From positions 1-64,000 of the forward strand of contig JAKTTT010000047.1 of NCBI GenBank assembly GCA_030581615.1: DNA of 64,000 nt, in the 5' to 3' direction. Positions 57,935-64,000 of the stretch are shown in pieces; position 1 is the stretch's first letter; each line of letters starts with the position of its first letter. The notes beneath the pieces are model-generated. The model had not been told where the DNA came from. It saw only the letters and a program-made list of their open reading frames with translations, and made no database searches. This stretch comes from Alloascoidea africana (Eukaryota; Ascomycota; Alloascoideomycetes; Alloascoideales; Alloascoideaceae). The position numbers and the translations under genes were made by a program.

Positions 57935-59325
57935 CTAGCTTAGACTCTTGTTTATGGTCTGTGCTTCTTCAAACTTTTCTTCAAATAGCGATGCAACTGC
58001 AATTGTGAATGTTAGCCTTTTCCACTTGTGTTGCCAATTAATAGAAAAAGAAAAGACTCACCTTCAGCATTTACAAATCTAAGAGCAAATGTCCTTGCAC
58101 GAGGTGCTGCTGGGGCAGTATCCGAATTCTTGGAATGTTCGTGATAATTGTCTGAAGAGGCTGTATAAACCCATGATCTGTTACAATCGATGCTTGGTTT
58201 CAATCGACAATCCGGATCCACTTGATTTTGTAAATTAGTCACAAAGAGTTTTCCAAATGATGCGTATGTCAGGTTCATACCCAGATGATCACCAGTTACT
58301 TCATCAGCTCGATTTCGAGCAACGAGTCTAACTTTCCCCGTAGCCAAACTTCGTAGTATGCAGATATTTCCTTTGCCCTTGTCTTCCCATGTTTTCTTCT
58401 TATAGTTAAAGTGGAAAGTCCTTCCTCTCCTATGATAAACCGAGAGTTAAAAATCAATTCACATTGAAAATAACCGAAAATAGCCTTACGCTTGAAAAAT
58501 GTTTTCATCCCCTTCAGGCTTGGGTTCAGCCAAATTGGGTTCCACTAGAGTAGAAGCAGTGGTCACTGTTGTTGGTGCAGCGGTCAGTTGAGGAAGAACC
58601 TCAGCAGATTGTTGGGTTTGTTCTGGATCTTTCTCTATAGACTTTGATGTCGAAATAGACTCTGAGATAGATTCTTCTACTTTTGCAACCTCTGGCTCTT
58701 CATCAGGCTTTGCTTCATCTTCAGGTGCTTTGTCAGGAGATGGTGAGACATCTGTAGCAGGTTTAGAAGTCGGAGGAAGCTCTTTTCCTTCGCCTGCGGA
58801 TTTAACATCTTCCACGCCTTTATTTGCATCGGATTCCTTCTCATCATTATTCCGCTCTTTTTGCTCCTTATCCTCCTCCTTCTTTTCTTTATCCTTTTCT
58901 TTTTCCTTTTCCTTATTCCCTCTGCCCCCCGTGAAAAGAGAAAGAAAGCCTCCTTTTTGAGAACCGCTAGAATCATCTGTTTTCTTCTCCTCCTTTTCTT
59001 TCGGGGTTTCAGAGGTTCCTTCACTGGTAGTCGCAGTAGGATCTGACTCAGGAGCAGGCTCTTCTTTATCTGGTATGACGTCTAAATCTGGCTTAGAAGA
59101 GTCCGAAGCGCTTGGCTCACTGCTTTTCGTCTCTGTTTCTTCATCATTTCCCTGTTTCTCCACTTCCTTCACTGGTTCTGCTACTTTGTCAAGAGGAACA
59201 TCGGCCGTAGTCTCCTCCAAACCGCTAGACTCTTCTTCTGTTGCTGTGCTCTGGTCCTCTTTGGTAGGGGCTTCTTCAACCACAGCCTGCTTTTTCTTAC
59301 TCTTGTTCTTATTCTTCTTCGCCAT
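57935..59325 (-). CDS. Ran-binding-domain protein (Yrb2/Hba1/RanBP3-like), three exons
   Basis: Binds Ran-GTP and probably assists nuclear export. Exons 59325-58490, 58429-58062 and 57996-57935; introns of 60 and 65 bases (GTAAGG/CATAG; GTGAGT/CTAAC/TTGCAG); 421 residues. Splicing creates a full RanBP1-type domain at residues ~275-421: ENIFQARGRTFHFNYKKKTW, GKGNICILRSLATGKVRLVA, LTYASFGKLFVTN, then RTFALRFVNAEVASLF and a helical end EEKFEEAQTINKSLS. Each exon alone ends early in the domain. The N-terminal ~270 residues are lysine/glutamate-rich, with KKKNKSK-type basic ends that suggest nuclear localisation, and lack clear FxFG repeats. Length and layout suit Hba1/Yrb2 more than Nup2 or Yrb1. 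The ATG at 59325 is the only in-frame one upstream of the charged region. Confidence 0.88.
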
Positions 59326-59584
59326 GATTTTATGAATTCTAGATCCAGATCGAAATCTCAACGTGCCCCTGAATCTCTGTCACATGGCCGTGCTGGCATA
59401 ACCGTCTAGCCATCACTCTGCACATACGCTATGCGATTCCCAGTTTTGTTTTCAAGCATTCAAAGCTCTTGTTTTGCGTGGACTACATCTTTTCTACTTT
59501 TCTCTGCGTGGTTCAAGTCGGACGGGATCTGACTATGTGAAATGGCTAAGCATAATCTGATTAAACTTTAAAATCGCACTTCAG

Positions 59585-61174
59585 TTACATAAGCAGCGAG
59601 CCATTGGTTATATCTTCCATATCATCGGGGATTTCAGTGGCATCTCCAACCTCATCATCAAAATTTGATGGCAAATTGCAAGGTTGATAGGTGTGGACCA
59701 ACTTCTTTCTCCATTTTACACTCCAGTGGAAGCTTGCATGGTCAGGGATTGTTCTTGGTCTTCCCAGGTTTGGCAAATAAACTTTCTCCCACAAGCCACT
59801 TTCACTTTCCATTCTATACGGAAATGGCAAAAGTTCTAGTAGCCACCATCCAAACCAGGAGAACCAGCTATCTGTAGCTCTTCCTCCAAAATAATCCACT
59901 GTTGCGCTTGTATTATCACATTTTACAGTTTTCAAGCTCAAAGAGTTGTGATCTTGAGCAAGTAAGGAGTCTTTACTAGAGTGCTTCAATGCGAAATCAC
60001 TGACTAGGTCGTTTTTGAAAATGACCCCAAACTTAGATGCTTCGGCAATCATCCATCTTAAAGGAATATGCGATAAACTTTGGTCGTTCCTACAATCTGG
60101 TGGCCAACCGCCGCCCACATCGCCATGATTTCCGGGGAACCAAAGCTCTATGAGATCAGAGTATGGGAGCGGAGACCTATTCGCCGGACCACTATCTGAA
60201 GTTCCTGGATTCAAAGGAGTGGAATCGGATTGGTTTGGTTTGTCATCTTCTGAGGAGTAGTAGCTCGGATAGAACGAACACTGCTTAAACTTTGATCTCT
60301 TTTCGTCTATGCTAACTGCATGTCGAATGTGTTTTACAAGGGAGTTTTTGGCTGCAAAGGGAAACATGCGATCTCGAAGAACGCCAACGGAATTGACCGA
60401 GTCCCAAAGACCCATGAAATAAATTTCAATTGAGCCTCTTGAAAAAGTTTTCTTAAACTTTGGGAAACTGTTAATATGCACACTGTTTTATTTTTTCCTC
60501 ATGACTAGATAAAGCATACCTCATCGGCTAGAGTTATTGCAGATTCTGAGATTTCTGCGGTGTTTTCCAAAGACTTGTAAATATTCCAAGCAGAAGGAAT
60601 CAGCTCATCCAGTCCTGTGGTCAGCAGTCCTACTCTCTCAATCATGCCTGCGAGGACTCTGGCGGTGAAAGCGCCGCGGCTTTGGAAGAGTTAGAAGGCA
60701 AACTATGCTAATACAACAGCTACTGGTATTGTGCACACATACCTGAAGCCAAAAAGGTAGATTCTGTAACCTGGTTCGTAATACTTCATGAGAAACTTGT
60801 AGGCTGCAATGATGTGTTCATCCAAAGTGAAAGCAATTAGCATGTCTAATCGATTGGAAAGTGCTTCTTGGGTGGATTCCCACTTGTCATCCAGCACAGC
60901 GCTAATGTTGATTCCAATGCCAGCTACAAGGTAAGGTAAGGATCTGAGGACAAACAGTGAACAGAAACAACTCTAGTATACGTTGGTAATAGCAGATCTG
61001 GTCGTCTTGTTTATCGAGCATTCTGTATAACTTTAGCACATTGGTAAATGGAGATGGGCCAAAGTTGTTGTTTGTTCCATCGAAACACAGAATTAGGTTC
61101 TTGGAGTCTGCTGAGACGATCGGGGGCAAAGACATCTCTGATCTCGGGTACACGAACGGAGAGAGAGATTCCAT
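59585..61174 (-). CDS. DUF2235 (T6SS Tle1-like) alpha/beta hydrolase, four exons
   Basis: Predicted serine hydrolase of the DUF2235 family, which includes bacterial Tle1 phospholipases and many uncharacterised fungal proteins; substrate unknown. Exons 61174-60982, 60923-60743, 60679-60520 and 60457-59585 give 468 residues. Motifs appear only after splicing: LILCFDGTNNNFG (~27-39), YYQPGIG (~63), the nucleophile elbow LFGFSRGAFTARV (Ser ~125, codon split by intron 2), FKKTFSRGSIEIYFMGLWDS (~180), RHAVSIDEKRSKF and WFPGNHGDVGGGWP (~285-298), with the Asp/His expected of the catalytic site. Introns are 58-63 bases; introns 2 and 3 end in unusual AAG acceptors shortly after CTAAC/TTAAC. The start is the ATG at 61174. 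Known from filamentous fungi and some basal yeasts; absent from S. cerevisiae as far as I know. Confidence 0.88.
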
Positions 61175-61812
61175 GGTGTCAATTCAAAATACTCAATTGT
61201 CGGCGGTAACGGCTATTACAGAGGTGATGCAACGGCAGTGGTGATGGCCAGGCGAAGAAAAAAAAAAGAGGTGAGAGGTGTGCTGCAGAGGGCAATTTTT
61301 GCGAGCGGATTAATTTTGGTCGCACCCTTGAGCATGAACATGACTATGCGAGAAGCCTCGTCTAAATCATCGAGGCAGCATTATGTAGACGATCGTCATC
61401 TTCATCATCATGGACTGCAAAAGCAATTTACATGTGGACGATTCTGGTTTTTTGTTTTTGGTCCTTGTCGGACTTTTATTTTTCCACTCCAAATTAACTA
61501 GTGCCGTTGGAATGAAAAATAAGGTGATGATGATGTGTTTCTACGCCTGTAATCACAAGTACAATTTTTTTTTGTTGAAGCTTAAAGAGTAGATAGTTAT
61601 CCCAAAGAGATATAAATTTATTATGGAAGAGCTGATAGACCAACTTGTACATACGACTAGATTCATGAATGTGAAATGAAATTTCCTGGTAAATAATAAT
61701 AGAATAAAATAAAATGCAACAAATCCATGGTAAAACAATGCTTAAAAGAATATAGTGAAAAAGAAAAAAAATAAAAAAAAAGTCATTACACTTCCTTTGC
61801 GTGTCTCCATAT
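61175..61812. promoter_or_regulatory. Promoter of the DUF2235 gene and 3' end of SOK1
   Basis: About 640 bases; AT-rich with A/T homopolymers near 61570 and 61760-61780. Small frames on both strands show no similarity. No gene is seen. Confidence 0.45.
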
Positions 61813-63732
61813 CTAATCCATATTAGTAACCGCCTCTTGATACAATCCGCTAAAGACATCCCAGTTAAACTTTGAAAGCTTTAGAACTCTCTTGGATACA
61901 GTTGCGGCTTCTGATTCAGATTTGTCCTTCTTGAGACTGGAGATATCAGCAGTGGGGTTAGTGAGAGAAGAACCGTTAAAGCCAGCCATAACCAGATTCT
62001 CAAGCTCTGTTGCGACTCTCTTCTCAAGAACTTTGTAGACGGGAGAAACCGGTTGAATCTGCTTCTGAAGCCAAGAGGTTGCAAATGTAACGAGCTCCTC
62101 GCTCACAGACCCAGATGTTGAGCTAGATAGCTCAGTTGCACACTTGACGAGTTGTAAAGCTACGCTGCTGACATTCTTTGTCCATTTGATGCTTCCGTTA
62201 TCATCTGTAATCAAAGTGATTATCTGTGCTTTCATTGCTTCCTTAGCTGCTGGATCCGATAAAAAGGCTTTGATTTCCTGTGCACTTTTACCGCCCCTTG
62301 TTGATTTGGAATGCATTATTGCGAGCTGTTGGAAAAGCATTTGGCATAACTCAAGGCATACAAGCTGTCTCATGTCCGCACGTAAAAGTATCAGCCTCGT
62401 ATGGTCGAATTTGAAAGATGATGGGAATTCAGTGACAACTTTGCAACAGGAAAGAAGATCCAAAAGACCCTTGACAAGAGCTCTCTTCATAGATTCTTGA
62501 GTGGGTTTGCCCTTCCCTTCGTATACACCTTTAAACCATGCTTTTGAATCGATCAGATTCGTGGCATCTTTGCCCTTTGCAGGCTTTATTTCTTGGCCTG
62601 CGATTGCTGCTTTGAAATAGTCTTTTTCAAAGTCAAGAGCAGTTTTGATCAAAACAGGCTTTAGGACACGGATATGGTGGTTGGCAATATCCAATTTCAT
62701 GACGGCAAGGATGTCAAAAATCTCTTTCAAACCTTTGACAACGCCTGAAATGAAAGAGTTTTGATGATTTTCTTTGCCATTTGAATAGGCCTTTTTAAAA
62801 GTTTCAACCATCTTGTCAACAGTTGCATCACGCATGGGCGCACAGTGCATTTTGAAAACTGAGGCGAGCCATTCGGAAAAGGCCAGAAGGTCCAGCGTTC
62901 CTGTTTCCAGCTGTCTGATCACAAGCTCAGTATCCAAAATCTCGGCTATTTGGCTGCGGTCTTCTGGGGGCAGGAGGGTAAGAAGAACCTCACGAAGTGT
63001 ATCGAAAAGAATGGGCAGTCTCAAGGGTCTAGATATGGGGCTTCTAGACAGGGGCGACATTTGGTTTGGTGGAGATGATGATGTCAATAGTGCTTGCTTG
63101 CATTCTTGCTCGACAGCTTCCCAATAAGCATCCACAATCATTAATCGTCTTTTCCCCTTTCCCTTGGCATTTACGGTTGCATCTAGATTTGGTCGGAATT
63201 GGAGCTGTGGGTCGAAAAAGATATCGTGTCTTAGCTGGGTGTTTCTGAGGATTTCGTTCAAGTCCAGCTCTCTAAGGCTTTCAAGGTTCACTGGGGGGAT
63301 CAGCGGGATTCCCAGTGTTTGAGGATGTGGCAGAGGCTGTTGAGGGACTTGGAAATGGAGGGGATGTGAGGGGAGCTGGATTGTAATTTTTGTTCTCTGA
63401 GATCGCTTTTCTGTCGAGATATGGATATTTGGTAGTGATCTTGAACGGAACCGTCGTCTAAGTTCTGCTGGCATGGAGTTTGTGGGAGCAACAGGAGGAG
63501 AAGGAGGGGCCGGGGAGGCAGCCGGCGTTGGTACTATTGTTTCCTTTGACTCCTGGGGTGTGGAAGCGGTGTCTAGTCTAGCTCTCTTGTTTGTCTCTGT
63601 GGACTGTTTCCTTGATCTTTTGGAGGAGTCAAAAATATGGTGGATCTCGGGCGCGGTCGTAGTAGCACCAGTGGAGGTGGCTGTAGTGTGACGAGTGTCC
63701 TGATGATGATCGCTCTTAAACTCGTTATTCAT
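61813..63732 (-). CDS. SOK1: Sok1-like protein, T-complex 11 (TCP11) family
   Basis: Member of the TCP11 family; yeast SOK1 suppresses loss of protein kinase A when overexpressed, so a role in cAMP/PKA signalling is inferred. 639 residues from the ATG at 63732, the first in-frame ATG. The N-terminal ~190 residues are low complexity (His/Thr/Ser-rich, then Pro-rich, with basic KRSRK and KRARLD nuclear-signal-like patches). The TCP11 domain follows from about residue 200: LRELDLNEILRNTQLRHDIF, FDPQLQFRPN, DAYWEAVEQE, LREVLLTLLPPEDR, EILDTELVIRQLETGTLDLL and KLDIANHHIRVLKP, then a helical C-terminal half. One exon. Confidence 0.9.
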   Translation of the reverse strand: MNNEFKSDHHQDTRHTTATSTGATTTAPEIHHIFDSSKRSRKQSTETNKRARLDTASTPQESKETIVPTPAASPAPPSPPVAPTNSMPAELRRRFRSRSLPNIHISTEKRSQRTKITIQLPSHPLHFQVPQQPLPHPQTLGIPLIPPVNLESLRELDLNEILRNTQLRHDIFFDPQLQFRPNLDATVNAKGKGKRRLMIVDAYWEAVEQECKQALLTSSSPPNQMSPLSRSPISRPLRLPILFDTLREVLLTLLPPEDRSQIAEILDTELVIRQLETGTLDLLAFSEWLASVFKMHCAPMRDATVDKMVETFKKAYSNGKENHQNSFISGVVKGLKEIFDILAVMKLDIANHHIRVLKPVLIKTALDFEKDYFKAAIAGQEIKPAKGKDATNLIDSKAWFKGVYEGKGKPTQESMKRALVKGLLDLLSCCKVVTEFPSSFKFDHTRLILLRADMRQLVCLELCQMLFQQLAIMHSKSTRGGKSAQEIKAFLSDPAAKEAMKAQIITLITDDNGSIKWTKNVSSVALQLVKCATELSSSTSGSVSEELVTFATSWLQKQIQPVSPVYKVLEKRVATELENLVMAGFNGSSLTNPTADISSLKKDKSESEAATVSKRVLKLSKFNWDVFSGLYQEAVTNMD

Positions 63733-64000
63733 GGTTGCTTTGAAGTAGGGTATGCTTGTGTGGTAGTAAAGAGAAGGAGGGAGAGACAGAAGAGGAAGAA
63801 GAAGAAATGGAAGGGTTGAAATAGGTCGGAGATGGAGAAGGGAATGTAGAACTATATACACAAGTCATCGTCCAGGAATATATAATCATCTCTCCAGTCT
63901 GCACCAAGAAAAAAAAAAAGAAAAAAATGACATGAAAAAAAAATAAAAATAAAAATAAAGACAAGAAAAAGAAAAAGAAAATAAGATTTAATAGAATTCT
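63733..64000. promoter_or_regulatory. SOK1 upstream region, A-rich
   Basis: The last 268 bases. 63770-63835 is purine-rich, and 63905-63985 is an A-rich run with AATAAAAAT- and AAGAAAA-type short repeats. It reads as leader/promoter DNA of SOK1 on the minus strand; no coding sequence is seen. Confidence 0.5.
63905..63985. repeat. A-rich simple sequence
   Basis: Short repeats of AATAAA and GAAAAA within a run that is over 80 percent A, at the far end of the window. Confidence 0.85.

Overview
The window looks like a nuclear contig from a budding yeast (Saccharomycotina) of an early-diverging, intron-tolerant lineage, perhaps near Dipodascales, Trichomonascales or Yarrowia. This rests on typical yeast proteins (Gna1, Lsc2, eIF4A, Coq1, Eis1, Sok1) and short spliceosomal introns (43-134 bases, GTAAGT/GTATGT-like donors, CTAAC/TACTAAC branch sites) in 7 of 19 confident genes. 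CTG is read as leucine at a conserved leucine of Lsc2, so this is not a CTG-Ser yeast. DUF202, DUF3112 and DUF2235 genes, absent or unusual in Saccharomyces, support a basal position. The species is not identified.

Layout. 1-14.6 kb is ordinary and gene-dense: the 5' end of a PDR-type ABC transporter (-), an Nmd5/Sxm1-like importin (-), a three-exon DUF202 membrane protein (-), GNA1 (+), LSC2 with two introns (+), the mitochondrial Obg GTPase MTG2 (+) and a DUF3112 membrane protein (-). 14.6-36.5 kb is gene-poor: two intervals of about 10.5 and 8.9 kb flank one gene, an HSF-type regulator of the Sfl1/Mga1 class (-). These intervals hold only weak candidates: a possible two-exon small gene, a decayed reading frame, a GC-rich island with a pol III B-box, and some inverted repeats. 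36.5-64 kb is dense again: eIF4A (+), an Ecm3-like carrier (-), a GSK-3 family kinase (+), cytosolic malate dehydrogenase (-), an Msn2/Com2-type zinc-finger factor (-), the eisosome protein EIS1 (+), a class I/II chitin synthase (+), COQ1 (-), a Ran-binding-domain protein (-), a DUF2235 hydrolase with three introns (-) and SOK1 (-).

How the genes fit together. Several belong to cell-surface growth and its signalling: Gna1 makes the GlcNAc precursor used by chitin synthase, Eis1 acts at the plasma membrane, and the GSK-3 kinase, the Msn2-like factor, Sok1 and the HSF-type factor are typical of the PKA/stress/filamentation network. Lsc2, Mtg2, Coq1 and MDH are mitochondrial or central-carbon functions. 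There is no operon-like arrangement. A shared GCACGGGTGT motif upstream of EIS1 and of the chitin synthase gene hints at common control.

I found no rRNA, no convincing tRNA, no CRISPR array and no recognisable transposon or virus-derived element.
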